In this document: positions 21,798-32,128 of the stretch, one piece after another
How the letters are laid out: each line of letters begins with the position of its first letter
Numbering within the stretch: the stretch's first letter is position 1
From: Clusia tigrina
Taxonomy: Eukaryota > Arthropoda > Insecta > Diptera > Clusiidae
Assembly (NCBI GenBank): GCA_920105625.2
Contig: OV050030.1
Span: 105,989,698 to 106,053,697, forward strand
Direction: 5' to 3'
Length of the DNA: 64,000 nt
Position numbers and translations under genes: made by a program
The notes under the pieces: generated by a model
What the model was told of the DNA's origin: nothing
The model's database searches: none
Seen by the model: the letters and a program-made list of their open reading frames with translations, nothing else

Positions 21798-23060
21798 CGA
21801 CGGAAAATACTACAAGTATTTTCCGCACACAGAATTCATACACAGCATGCAACATCACACAGCCTAACAAAAAGTAACTACCTCCCATGCTAAATGCAAC
21901 AACAAAGACAGCATACAAGTATAACAAAACATTTACGCACAGACGATCTGACCAATTAGCGTAAAGGTTTTAATGAACTCAGACACGTAAAGTGTCATAC
22001 TGAACACTACAGCGACCAAAGGCGGAACACGGAGAAAAACGAGAGAGAAACACACAAAGCATTCAGCAGGCGGAGTACAAATAAATATGTATAACAACAA
22101 CAACAACAACAGTACAGCGTCCGAAGGCGGAACACGGAGAAACAGAAACACGCCAACCGATCGCAAGCGCAAAGCAGGAAACAGGCGGAGTACAAATAAA
22201 TATTTATCGCAACAACAACAACAACAACAACACTACAACGATCGAAGGCGGAACACAGAGAAACACGAAAGAGCACCACACACACGCTAACCGATCGCAC
22301 ACGCAAAGCAGTAAGCAGGCAGAGTGCAAACCAATCTCTGCAACAACAACAACACTACAGCGACCGAAGGCGGAGCACGATCGTAAACACAGAGCAGTAA
22401 GCAGGCGGAATGCGAACAAATATTTCAACAACAACAACACTATAGCGACCGAAGGCGAAACACAGAGGAAAACAAGAGCGCACCACACACACGCTAACCG
22501 ATCGCAAACGCAAAGCTGTAAACAGGCAGAGTACGAAGAAATGTTTCTACAACAACAACAACACGACAACTAACAGCAGCGACGAGGCCACACTACTGCA
22601 TGCAACAGCTATGCTGGACAACTTAACAATAAATAAAACGCAGACAGAGCCAGGAGTTTATGATTTTGACCGACTCTCCCTGGAACACATACGCAAAACA
22701 GACAGAGCCAGGAGTTTATGGTTTTGACCGACTCTCCCTGGGACACATACGCAAAACAGACAGAGCCAGGAGTTTATGGTTTTGACCGACTCTCCCTGGG
22801 ACACATACGCAACACAGACAGAGCCAGGAGTTTATGGTTTTGACCGACTCTCCCTGGGAGACTAGTACAAACCACGGACACTACCACGAGCACACAGAGT
22901 AGGGTAGTAATTACATATAATTATATATATGTATAGGAAATAAGTAGTAATTTTGAAAATAAATAAAAACACTTATTAAAACTCATCCAACTGCAATAAA
23001 TTTCTGTAAGCGACCCTGGAACCCGCTGAGTTTTTACCCCAGCGAAAACGAGTCGTTACA
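21793..23060 (+). repeat. LTR6 (family A), 1268 bp
   Basis: CAA run of 7, four hairpins; the first has TTATGATTTTGACC, a change in the otherwise invariant loop. An intact primer-binding site follows at 23062-23079. TATA segment absent. Confidence 0.93.
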
Positions 23061-23268
23061 GTGGCGCCCGAGCAGGGACTTTCAAAAGAAATTCAACGCA
23101 TCTAATTTTAAACAGAAGTTCACTTATAGAACTCCTAGGAAATACATTCACAGAGCGATAAAGAACTACGTCGATCTACGCAGTCACGCAGAGGAGTGCC
23201 GAATTAGCACCAGCTTAAAACACACGCACACACCCATTGTCTTCATCATCATCTAAGACGAGCACGGG

Positions 23269-24267
23269 ATGGTGAAAACAAGTTGGTTGTGTTTGCTACA
23301 CAAGGAGGAGCTGGTGATTTTTGCCGAAGAATTCGGTTTGGAAGCTACAGGTACCGCGGAGGAACTGCGTAAGCGACTATCAGAGTTCTTCACTGAGACA
23401 GACCTGATTCAAGATCAGCAAAACCGTCTAGAGAAGCTACAATCCATGTACGTTAGGAGCACGTCACCAAGGCTGGCTACGTCCATAGTTACCCGCGAAA
23501 CGCTGGAAGTGGACAAGCCAGGAACATTCACAGGTACAATACCAAAGGCATGGGATACAGAGTTTCGGAGAACATCACAGCATCACTCTGTGTCACCAAC
23601 AGGCGTGGAACAAACGCACAGCGTAGCTGCACCATACGCAGTCATCGTTGACCAGGTGAGGAAGTGGTCTCTCAACTTTGACGGAGGGCGTGATCCGTTA
23701 GCATTTATAGAGCGAGTCGAGGAATTAGCAGAAGTGTACGACATAAATAAGAATTTCCTCCCGCGTACTATGCCAGAACTGTTGAGGGAGCGCGCACTTA
23801 TGTGGTACAGGAACAATAATCGTGCGTGGCGCGATTCGACCTCGTACAGGAGAGACTTTCTTAAGTTCTTCCTACCGGCTCGCTACATGGAGAAACTCGA
23901 AGACCAGATTCGACAGCGTTACCAGAGACCTAGAGAAGCGTTCAAGCAGTATGTGGTCGAACTGCAGAATCTCATGCGGCAAGTGGATTATTCAGAGGAG
24001 CAGAAACTGGAAAGAATCTTCCAGAACAGCCTGCCACAGTTCCAGTTATACGTGCGCCGTAGAGATTTCGAATCGCTACAAGAGCTGGTACAGATGTCCG
24101 AAGATTTGGAGTGCATTCGGGGAGAAGGCGAACTACTAACAATGCCAACCACAGAACGGAGAAGAGAGCAAGGTCCACCACGAGAGGTACGGAACCGTCA
24201 GGTGACGCTAGAGAGCAGAGCGACACTCATACAGCCTGCAGGCGTTGTGGCCAAAATGGTCATATAG
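23269..24267 (+). CDS. gag: Gag (capsid part), 332 aa, unit A7
   Basis: Structural protein of retrotransposon particles. Residues about 7-45 look like a SAP-type helix-loop-helix (EELVIFAEEFGLEATGT, then EELRKRL). Residues about 125-290 are a Retrotrans_gag-type capsid ([31 protein letters not shown]). It is homologous to the 408-aa B gag. ATG 23269 is in good context. The frame stops at 24265-24267, just where the zinc knuckle begins in the -1 frame. As written, this Gag therefore lacks its nucleocapsid, unlike B, where the knuckle is in the gag frame. I see no slippery heptamer in the overlap. Confidence 0.88.
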   Translation: MVKTSWLCLLHKEELVIFAEEFGLEATGTAEELRKRLSEFFTETDLIQDQQNRLEKLQSMYVRSTSPRLATSIVTRETLEVDKPGTFTGTIPKAWDTEFRRTSQHHSVSPTGVEQTHSVAAPYAVIVDQVRKWSLNFDGGRDPLAFIERVEELAEVYDINKNFLPRTMPELLRERALMWYRNNNRAWRDSTSYRRDFLKFFLPARYMEKLEDQIRQRYQRPREAFKQYVVELQNLMRQVDYSEEQKLERIFQNSLPQFQLYVRRRDFESLQELVQMSEDLECIRGEGELLTMPTTERRREQGPPREVRNRQVTLESRATLIQPAGVVAKMVI

Positions 24268-25010
24268 CTCGCCAATGTCGCAACGCGCAGATATTGGTTT
24301 GTTGGGAGTGCGGGCGTAGGGAAGTGAGGACGATCGAGTGCTGCAAGCAGAGAGCACCACAAAACCGAAGACTACAGTCAGAAGCACAGCACAGATCAGA
24401 ACAGCGGCAACAAACCTCACAATTGGAAAAAGCATTACACTGTGTCGGGCAACGAATCTGCGCCACCGTTTCCATAGGCACAGAAACCATCACCGCGACA
24501 CTGGATACAGGTGCAACTAACAGTTTTGTGAGCAGAGAGCTAGTACGAAAGCTACGCGCTTCCACCAGCAAATTGGGAAAATCCCATACTAGAGTGCGTA
24601 TGGCAGACGGCAGTAGTAGGACAGTCAGAGAGACGTGTGTTACGAATGTAAAGCTTGGAGAGAAGGCACGCAATCTAGAGCTACTGGTCATGCCGGACTC
24701 CAGTGATGATCTGCTCCTGGGAATAGACTTCATGACAAGCCTGGGAACAACATTGAAATGCGGTGATCAGGAGATCACATTGGGACCTCATAACAGTTGC
24801 GTGCAGCCCCGAGAAATTGCAACGTGCACGACAATTCGTGTTGAGAATCTCCCTCATTTCAATGCATCCCATTTCAAGAAGCACACCAACGTCAGAAATT
24901 CTAAGCAACAGACGCACAGCAAAGAATACACAGAAAAGCAACGCATTCGAAAACACACACCACTAGGAACAAATATGAGTCACGCAACGAATTCACCTGC
25001 CACGGACTAA
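24063..25010 (+). CDS. Nucleocapsid zinc knuckle and aspartic protease frame, unit A7
   Basis: Open from 24063, after a TAG at 24060-24062, to TAA 25008-25010. It overlaps gag by 205 nt in the -1 frame. It encodes a CCHC knuckle ([14 protein letters not shown]), a second Cys cluster (CWECGRR...ECC), and a retropepsin-like domain with LDTGAT and a downstream LLLGIDFM stretch. B has the same order, with the knuckle in gag and protease in pol. The annotated-looking start at 24111 is GTG, and no ATG suits initiation. Homology ends soon after protease, where B goes on into reverse transcriptase. Confidence 0.83.
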   Translation, partial: RFRIATRAGTDVRRFGVHSGRRRTTNNANHRTEKRARSTTRGTEPSGDAREQSDTHTACRRCGQNGHIARQCRNAQILVCWECGRREVRTIECCKQRAPQNRRLQSEAQHRSEQRQQTSQLEKALHCVGQRICATVSIGTETITATLDTGATNSFVSRELVRKLRASTSKLGKSHTRVRMADGSSRTVRETCVTNVKLGEKARNLELLVMPDSSDDLLLGIDFMTSLGTTLKCGDQEITLGPHNSCVQPREIATCTTIRVENLPHFNASHFKKHTNVRNSKQQTHSKEYTEKQRIRKHTPLGTNMSHATNSPATD

Positions 25011-25021
25011 GCCGAGCGAAA

Positions 25022-25696
25022 GTGGACAACGTATCCCACAAAGGCATAGAGAGAAGGACTTCCCAGGAATCAACACATGGACGTCGGAAAAAGGACGCGA
25101 GCGCACCCCAGAGCAAGAAGGTCGCACACCGAAGGCGACCCACCATCAGAGCAATCAGCGTACCTACTAGGTCAACACCAGTGAGAAACAGCCGAGACAT
25201 ACCACGTGGACGCTACGACAGATCAAGGGACAACCAGGGTGCAATCGAGTGCACCAACAACAGCAGAAGCGACGACAAGAGAGACAAACGTAACTCCAAA
25301 AGCCACCACAGCAAACGAATTAAACAATGGAACGGGGCTCCATGGAGAACGCCAACAGAGAAACGGATGCCAATCACAGGCGACTCAGCGATACGATTGA
25401 AGTCATACACATCCGACAGTGAAAAACCAGAGAAGACTAAACGTAAACACACGGGGACACCGCCAACACTGAATGCCACATCCGGGGAAGACCTCCACTT
25501 CCACAACGTAGCCGAACTCAGGGGACCCAAGGCAGATGGCTTACCAGCGACACTACTGGCAGATACGATAGCCACTCTCAAGGAGAGCCAAGCCAAGAGG
25601 AAACGCCTGCGCTTTCAACGACCTCCGTACCGAGTAGTACTATACCGCGGAGAAGCATCCATTATCTTCCGTCCGCAAAGTAGGGAGGAAGTGTGA
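25022..25696 (+). CDS. Basic tail frame of unknown function, unit A7
   Basis: 224 codons, very rich in Lys, Arg and Ser (RRKK, KKVAHRRR, KRDKRNSKSHHSKR), with no RT, RNase H, integrase or envelope motif. It starts at GTG and the frame is open upstream into protease. A10 and A11 read through from protease into this frame thanks to one extra A, so the split in A1-A9 looks secondary. It could be a nucleic-acid-binding extension or decayed sequence; I do not recognise it. The stop codon overlaps the first bases of LTR7. Confidence 0.6.
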   Translation: MDNVSHKGIERRTSQESTHGRRKKDASAPQSKKVAHRRRPTIRAISVPTRSTPVRNSRDIPRGRYDRSRDNQGAIECTNNSRSDDKRDKRNSKSHHSKRIKQWNGAPWRTPTEKRMPITGDSAIRLKSYTSDSEKPEKTKRKHTGTPPTLNATSGEDLHFHNVAELRGPKADGLPATLLADTIATLKESQAKRKRLRFQRPPYRVVLYRGEASIIFRPQSREEV

Positions 25697-26109
25697 CGAC
25701 GGAAAATACTACAAGTATTTTCCGCACACAGAATTCATACACAGCATGCAACATCACACAGCCTAACAAAAAGTAACTACCTCCCATGCTAAATGCAACA
25801 ACAAAGACAGCATACAAGTATAACAAAACATTTACGCACAGACGATCTGACCAATTAGCGTAAAGGTTTTAATGAACTCAGACACGTAAAGTGTCATACT
25901 GAACACTACAGCGACCAAAGGCGGAACACGGAGAAAAACGAGAGAGAAACACACAAAGCATTCAGCAGGCGGAGTACAAATAAATATGTATAACAACAAC
26001 AACAACAACAGTACAGCGTCCGAAGGCGGAACACGGAGAAACAGAAACACGCCAACCGATCGCAAGCGCAAAGCAGGAAACAGGCGGAGTACAAATAAAT
26101 ATTTATCGC

Positions 26110-26140
<31 letters not shown>

Positions 26141-26968
26141 CTACAACGATCGAAGGCGGAACACAGAGAAACACGAAAGAGCACCACACACACGCTAACC
26201 GATCGCACACGCAAAGCAGTAAGCAGGCAGAGTGCAAACCAATCTCTGCAACAACAACAACACTACAGCGACCGAAGGCGGAGCACGATCGTAAACACAG
26301 AGCAGTAAGCAGGCGGAGTGCGAACAAATATTTCAACAACAACAACACTATAGCGACCGAAGGCGAAACACAGAGGAAAACAAGAGCGCACCACACACAC
26401 GCTAACCGATCGCAAACGCAAAGCTGTAAACAGGCAGAGTACGAAGAAATGTTTCTACAACAACAACAACACGACAACTAACAGCAGCGACGAGGCCACA
26501 CTACTGCATGCAACAGCTATGCTGGACAACTTAACAATAAATAAAACGCAGACAGAGCCAGGAGTTTATGGTTTTGACCGACTCTCCCTGGAACACATAC
26601 GCAAAACAGACAGAGCCAGGAGTTTATGGTTTTCACCGACTCTCCCTGGGACACATACGCAAAACAGACAGAGCCAGGAGTTTATGGTTTTGACCGACTC
26701 TCCCTGGGACACATACGCAACACAGACAGAGCCAGGAGTTTATGGTTTTGACCGACTCTCCCTGGGAGACTAGTACAAACCACGGACACTACCACGAGCA
26801 CACAGAGTAGGGTAGTAATTACATATAATTATATATATGTATAGGAAATAAGTAGTAATTTTGAAAATAAATAAAAACACTTATTAAAACTCATCCAACT
26901 GCAATAAATTTCTGTAAGCGACCCTGGAACCCGCTGAGTTTTTACCCCAGCGAAAACGAGTCGTTACA
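25692..26968 (+). repeat. LTR7 (family A), 1277 bp
   Basis: CAA run of 10, four hairpins, the second with GGTTTTCACCGA in the loop. TATA segment absent. An intact primer-binding site follows at 26970-26987. Confidence 0.93.
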
Positions 26969-27176
26969 GTGGCGCCCGAGCAGGGACTTTCAAAAGAAAT
27001 TCAACGCATCTAATTTTAAACAGAAGTTCACTTATAGAACTCCTAGGAAATACATTCACAGAGCGATAAAGAACTACGTCGATCTACGCAGTCACGCAGA
27101 GGAGTGCCGAATTAGCACCAGCTTAAAACACACGCACACACCCATTGTCTTCATCATCATCTAAGACGAGCACGGG

Positions 27177-28175
27177 ATGGTGAAAACAAGTTGGTTGTGT
27201 TTGCTACACAAGGAGGAGCTGGTGATTTTTGCCGAAGAATTCGGTTTGGAGGCTACAGGTACCGCGGAGGAACTGCGTAAGCGACTATCAGAGTTCTTCA
27301 CTGAGACAGACCTGATTCAAGATCAGCAAAACCGTCTAGAGAAGCTACAATCCATGTACGTTAGGAGCACGTCACCAAGGCTGGCTACGTCCATAGTTAC
27401 CCGCGAAACGCTGGAAGTGGACAAGCCAGGAACATTCACAGGTACAATACCAAAGGCATGGGATACAGAGTTTCGGAGAACATCACAGCATCACTCTGTG
27501 TCACCAACAGGCGTGGAACAAACGCACAGCGTAGCTGCACCATACGCAGTCATCGTTGACCAGGTGAGGAAGTGGTCTCTCAACTTTGACGGAGGGCGTG
27601 ATCCGTTAGCATTTATAGAGCGAGTCGAGGAATTAGCAGAAGTGTACGACATAAATAAGAATTTCCTCCCGCGTACTATGCCAGAACTGTTGAGGGAGCG
27701 CGCACTTATGTGGTACAGGAACAATAATCGTGCGTGGCGCGATTCGACCTCGTACAGGAGAGACTTTCTTAAGTTCTTCCTACCGGCTCGCTACATGGAG
27801 AAACTCGAAGACCAGATTCGACAGCGTTACCAGAGACCTAGAGAAGCGTTCAAGCAGTATGTGGTCGAACTGCAGAATCTCATGCGGCAAGTGGATTATT
27901 CAGAGGAGCAGAAACTGGAAAGAATCTTCCAGAACAGCCTGCCACAGTTCCAGTTATACGTGCGCCGTAGAGATTTCGAATCGCTACAAGAGCTGGTACA
28001 GATGTCCGAAGATTTGGAGTGCATTCGGGGAGAAGGCGAACTACTAACAATGCCAACCACAGAACGGAGAAGAGAGCAAGGTCCACCACGAGAGGTACGG
28101 AACCGTCAGGTGACGCTAGAGAGCAGAGCGACACTCATACAGCCTGCAGGCGTTGTGGCCAAAATGGTCATATAG
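27177..28175 (+). CDS. gag: Gag (capsid part), 332 aa, unit A8
   Basis: Uninterrupted, with the same protein as A7 including the SAP-like N-terminus and capsid. It ends before the out-of-frame zinc knuckle. Confidence 0.88.
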   Translation: MVKTSWLCLLHKEELVIFAEEFGLEATGTAEELRKRLSEFFTETDLIQDQQNRLEKLQSMYVRSTSPRLATSIVTRETLEVDKPGTFTGTIPKAWDTEFRRTSQHHSVSPTGVEQTHSVAAPYAVIVDQVRKWSLNFDGGRDPLAFIERVEELAEVYDINKNFLPRTMPELLRERALMWYRNNNRAWRDSTSYRRDFLKFFLPARYMEKLEDQIRQRYQRPREAFKQYVVELQNLMRQVDYSEEQKLERIFQNSLPQFQLYVRRRDFESLQELVQMSEDLECIRGEGELLTMPTTERRREQGPPREVRNRQVTLESRATLIQPAGVVAKMVI

Positions 28176-28918
28176 CTCGCCAATGTCGCAACGCGCAGAT
28201 ATTGGTTTGTTGGGAGTGCGGGCGTAGGGAAGTGAGGACGATCGAGTGCTGCAAGCAGAGAGCACCACAAAACCGAAGACTACAGTCAGAAGCACAGCAC
28301 AGATCAGAACAGCGGCAACAAACCTCACAATTGGAAAAAGCATTACACTGTGTCGGGCAACGAATCTGCGCCACCGTTTCCATAGGCACAGAAACCATCA
28401 CCGCGACACTGGATACAGGTGCAACTAACAGTTTTGTGAGCAGAGAGCTAGTACGAAAGCTACGCGCTTCCACCAGCAAATTGGGAAAATCCCATACTAG
28501 AGTGCGTATGGCAGACGGCAGTAGTAGGACAGTCAGAGAGACGTGTGTGACGAATGTAAAGCTTGGAGAGAAGGCACGCAATCTAGAGCTACTGGTCATG
28601 CCGGACTCCAGTGATGATCTGCTCCTGGGAATAGACTTCATGACAAGCCTGGGAACAACATTGAAATGCGGTGATCAGGAGATCACATTGGGACCTCATA
28701 ACAGTTGCGTGCAGCCCCGAGAAATTGCAACGTGCACGACAATTCGTGTTGAGAATCTCCCTCATTTCAATGCATCCCATTTCAAGAAGCACACCAACGT
28801 CAGAAATTCTAAGCAACAGACGCACAGCAAAGAATACACAGAAAAGCAACGCATTCGAAAACACACACCACTAGGAACAAATATGAGTCACGCAACGAAT
28901 TCACCTGCCACGGACTAA
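27971..28918 (+). CDS. Nucleocapsid/protease frame, A8
   Basis: Intact zinc knuckle and LDTGAT protease, -1 relative to gag, no ATG start. Confidence 0.82.
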   Translation, partial: RFRIATRAGTDVRRFGVHSGRRRTTNNANHRTEKRARSTTRGTEPSGDAREQSDTHTACRRCGQNGHIARQCRNAQILVCWECGRREVRTIECCKQRAPQNRRLQSEAQHRSEQRQQTSQLEKALHCVGQRICATVSIGTETITATLDTGATNSFVSRELVRKLRASTSKLGKSHTRVRMADGSSRTVRETCVTNVKLGEKARNLELLVMPDSSDDLLLGIDFMTSLGTTLKCGDQEITLGPHNSCVQPREIATCTTIRVENLPHFNASHFKKHTNVRNSKQQTHSKEYTEKQRIRKHTPLGTNMSHATNSPATD

Positions 28919-28929
28919 GCCGAGCGAAA

Positions 28930-29604
28930 GTGGACAACGTATCCCACAAAGGCATAGAGAGAAGGACTTCCCAGGAATCAACACATGGACGTCGGAAAAA
29001 GGACGCGAGCGCACCCCAGAGCAAGAAGGTCGCACACCGAAGGCGACCCACCATCAGAGCAATCAGCGTACCTACTAGGTCAACACCAGTGAGAAACAGC
29101 CGAGACATACCACGTGGACGCTACGACAGATCAAGGGACAACCAGGGTGCAATCGAGTGCACCAACAACAGCAGAAGCGACGACAAGAGAGACAAACGTA
29201 ACTCCAAAAGCCACCACAGCAAACGAATTAAACAATGGAACGGGGCTCCATGGAGAACGCCAACAGAGAAACGGATGCCAATCACAGGCGACTCAGCGAT
29301 ACGATTGAAGTCATACACATCCGACAGTGAAAAACCAGAGAAGACTAAACGTAAACACACGGGGACACCGCCAACACTGAATGCCACATCCGGGGAAGAC
29401 CTCCACTTCCACAACGTAGCCGAACTCAGGGGACCCAAGGCAGATGGCTTACCAGCGACACTACTGGCAGATACGATAGCCACTCTCAAGGAGAGCCAAG
29501 CCAAGAGGAAACGCCTGCGCTTTCAACGACCTCCGTACCGAGTAGTACTATACCGCGGAGAAGCATCCATTATCTTCCGTCCGCAAAGTAGGGAGGAAGT
29601 GTGA
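28930..29604 (+). CDS. Basic tail frame, A8
   Basis: Intact 224-codon basic frame, same as A7. Confidence 0.6.
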   Translation: MDNVSHKGIERRTSQESTHGRRKKDASAPQSKKVAHRRRPTIRAISVPTRSTPVRNSRDIPRGRYDRSRDNQGAIECTNNSRSDDKRDKRNSKSHHSKRIKQWNGAPWRTPTEKRMPITGDSAIRLKSYTSDSEKPEKTKRKHTGTPPTLNATSGEDLHFHNVAELRGPKADGLPATLLADTIATLKESQAKRKRLRFQRPPYRVVLYRGEASIIFRPQSREEV

Positions 29605-30745
29605 CGACGGAAAATACTACAAGTATTTTCCGCACACAGAATTCATACACAGCATGCAACATCACACAGCCTAACAAAAAGTAACTACCTCCCATGCTAA
29701 ATGCAACAACAAAGACAGCATACAAGTATAACAAAACATTTACGCACAGACGATCTGACCAATTAGCGTAAAGGTTTTAATGAACTCAGACACGTAAAGT
29801 GTCATACTGAACACTACAGCGACCAAAGGCGGAACACGGAGAAAAACGAGAGAGAAACACACAAAGCATTCAGCAGGCGGAGTACAAATAAATATGTATA
29901 ACAACAACAACAACAACAGTACAGCGTCCGAAGGCGGAACACGGAGAAACAGAAACACGCCAACCGATCGCAAGCGCAAAGCAGGAAACAGGCGGAGTAC
30001 AAATAAATATTTATCGCAACAACAACAACAACAACAACACTACAACGATCGAAGGCGGAACACAGAGAAACACGAAAGAGCACCACACACACGCTAACCG
30101 ATCGCACACGCAAAGCAGTAAGCAGGCAGAGTGCAAACCAATCTCTGCAACAACAACAACACTACAGCTACCGAAGGCGGAGCACGATCGTAAACACAGA
30201 GCAGTAAGCAGGCGGAATGCGAACAAATATTTCAACAACAACAACACTATAGCGACCGAAGGCGAAACACAGAGGAAAACAAGAGCGCACCACACACACG
30301 CTAACCGATCGCAAACGCAAAGCTGTAAACAGGCAGAGTACGAAGAAATTTTTCTACAACAACAACAACACGACAACTAACAGCAGCGACGAGGCCACAC
30401 TACTGCATGCAACAGCTATGCTGGACAACTTAACAATAAATAAAACGCAGACAGAGCCAGGAGTTTATGCTTTTGACCGACTCTCCCTGGAACACATACG
30501 CAAAACAGACAGAGCCAGGAGTTTATGGTTTTGACCGACTCTCCCTGGGACACATACGCAAAACAGACAGAGCCAGGAGTTTATGGTTTTGACCGACTCT
30601 CCCTGGGACACATACGCAACACAGACAGAGCCAGGAGTTTATGGTTTTGACCGACTCTCCCTGGGAGACTAGTACAAACCACGGACAGTACCACGAGCAC
30701 ACAGAGTAGGGTAGTAATTACATATAATTATATATATGTATAGGA
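29600..30745 (+). repeat. LTR8 (family A), 5' part, interrupted by the B dimer
   Basis: The first 1146 bp of the LTR, with a CAA run of 7 and four hairpins (the first has TTATGCTTTTGACC). It is cut after GTATAGGA by the B insertion, upstream of the polyadenylation-type signal. It resumes at 44414. Confidence 0.93.
30742..30745 (+). other. Target-site duplication AGGA, left copy
   Basis: AGGA before the B LTR is repeated at 44410-44413 after the last B LTR. The uninterrupted A LTRs have a single AGGA at this point (GTATAGGAAATAAG). A 4-bp duplication is normal for Ty3/gypsy integrases. Confidence 0.93.
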
Positions 30746-30816
30746 TGTGAGGAGGAAATTTTAGGCGTAAATTTGCCCCTACATATTTAGTTTTGCCATA
30801 ACGCCCCAAACCTGTA

Positions 30817-31613
30817 TATTTAAAATAGGGGCCAAGTGCTTAAACAACCAACCCTAAAATATATACGTTAATAGTCCTAAGACTTTGGCACCTCCCACTT
30901 TCATTGCTAAAACCACACACACAACCGCCATCATATTTAGTGCAGCAGCCATCATGCAAGTGAGTCTAAGACTCCTCCCACCATAGTAATGCTACCAACA
31001 ACAAGTGTTATACTCTGCATTGGGAGGACAGAAGACACAGCCACAATTAAGTCAGACAGTGGAACCCTGTGATAAGCGACGAAAAAACATGCAACGAAGT
31101 CAACAACGCAAGATAACACAGGAGAAAATCACACAAACAATTGTGCAACCGGCTGACCACAGCTAAAATAATATAAAATTACAACAACAGTGCCTAAAGC
31201 AATGCTAGAATTTTACAAGAGATCGCGACAGAAGTTGCCGACTGCGTTAGTTCGGAAAATAACCCACTAACAACACCCAAAAACGAAGGCCAAACACAAA
31301 GTGGAACACGACAGACCGATCGCTAAGCACACCAACAGACCGGACAAAGCATAAAGAGGAGAAGCAAAAAATTAAATATCCAATATTTAATATTTTAAAT
31401 ATTTTATGCCAGCGATATAAAATATCAACAAACTACAGTTCCCGCACAACAACAACGATTGGATGATCTACGCTAAACCTGGAGCATAAAAGCAGGAGCA
31501 ACTGGCAACCCAGGGTCTTTCTTTCTTTCGGCATCAGGTAGACGAGACGCTCTTTCTTTATTTCGGCATCAGGCAGACCAGACGCATCGTACTAAACCAA
31601 GTTATACACATTG
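30817..31613 (+). other. U3 of the family B LTR outside the repeats
   Basis: About 800 bp of AT-rich non-coding U3 between the start palindrome and the hairpin repeats. It includes CATATTTAG, AATATTTAATATTTTAAATATTTTA and a pyrimidine stretch TCTTTCTTTCTTTC after the TATA-like site. No ORF is supported. It is not similar to the A U3 modules. Confidence 0.6.
31485..31492 (+). promoter_or_regulatory. Probable TATA box of family B LTR
   Basis: CATAAAAG lies upstream of the hairpin repeats at the same relative place as TATATAAG in A LTR9 and the antisense TATATAAA in the C LTR. A pyrimidine-rich TCTTTC start region lies about 30 bases downstream. Another TATAAAA at 31416 is an alternative. Confidence 0.5.
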
Positions 31614-32128
31614 ACAAACGCAACAGAAGCTAGGGGAATCTAGAGGAGATTATGGTTTTTAATCGATTCTCTGCTAGAAACCCACATTGACAAACGCAAC
31701 AGAAGCTAGGGGAATCTAGAGGAGATTATGGTTTTTAATCGATTATCTGCTAGAAACCCACATTGACAAACGCAACAGAAGCTAGGGGAATCTAGAGGAG
31801 ATTATGGTTTTTAATCGATTCTCTGCTAGAAACCCACATTGACAAACGCAACAGAAGCTAGGGGAATCTAGAGGAGATTATGGTTTTTAATCGATTCTCT
31901 GCTAGAAACCCACATTGACAAACGCAACAGAAGCTAGGGGAATCTAGAGGAGATTATGGTTTTTAATCGATTCTCTGCTAGAAACCCACATTGACAAACG
32001 CAACAGAAGCTAGGGGAATCTAGAGGAGATTATGGTTTTTAATCGATTCTCTGCTAGAAACCCACATTGACAAACGCAACAGAAGCTAGGGGGACATATA
32101 GTTCAACTGTGTCCGTATTTAAGATTAG
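31614..32128 (+). repeat. 76-bp tandem hairpin repeats of the B LTR
   Basis: Six full repeats, with TCTAG arms starting at 31639, 31715, 31791, 31867, 31943 and 32019, plus a partial seventh. Each has stem TCTAG..GAGA / TCTC..CTAGA around the loop TTATGGTTTTTAATCGAT. The second repeat has GATTATCTG, which weakens the stem. Copies recur in the other two B LTRs. Confidence 0.88.

Larger units (their letters stand above)
23061..25691 (+). mobile_element. Family A unit A7, internal region (best-preserved reference copy)
   Basis: Primer-binding site, 208-bp leader, uninterrupted 332-codon gag, intact NC-protease frame, intact tail and polypurine tract. With A8 it is one of only two copies with undamaged gag. 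It still lacks all pol enzymes after protease, so it cannot be autonomous. Confidence 0.94.
26969..29599 (+). mobile_element. Family A unit A8, internal region
   Basis: Nearly identical to A7, with undamaged gag, NC-protease and tail frames. It is the last A unit before the B dimer, and its 3' LTR is the one interrupted by B. Confidence 0.94.

Noticed and set aside
24111..24113. Start codon for the nucleocapsid/protease frame
   Set aside because: It is GTG, which is not a normal eukaryotic start, and the frame is open further upstream to 24063.
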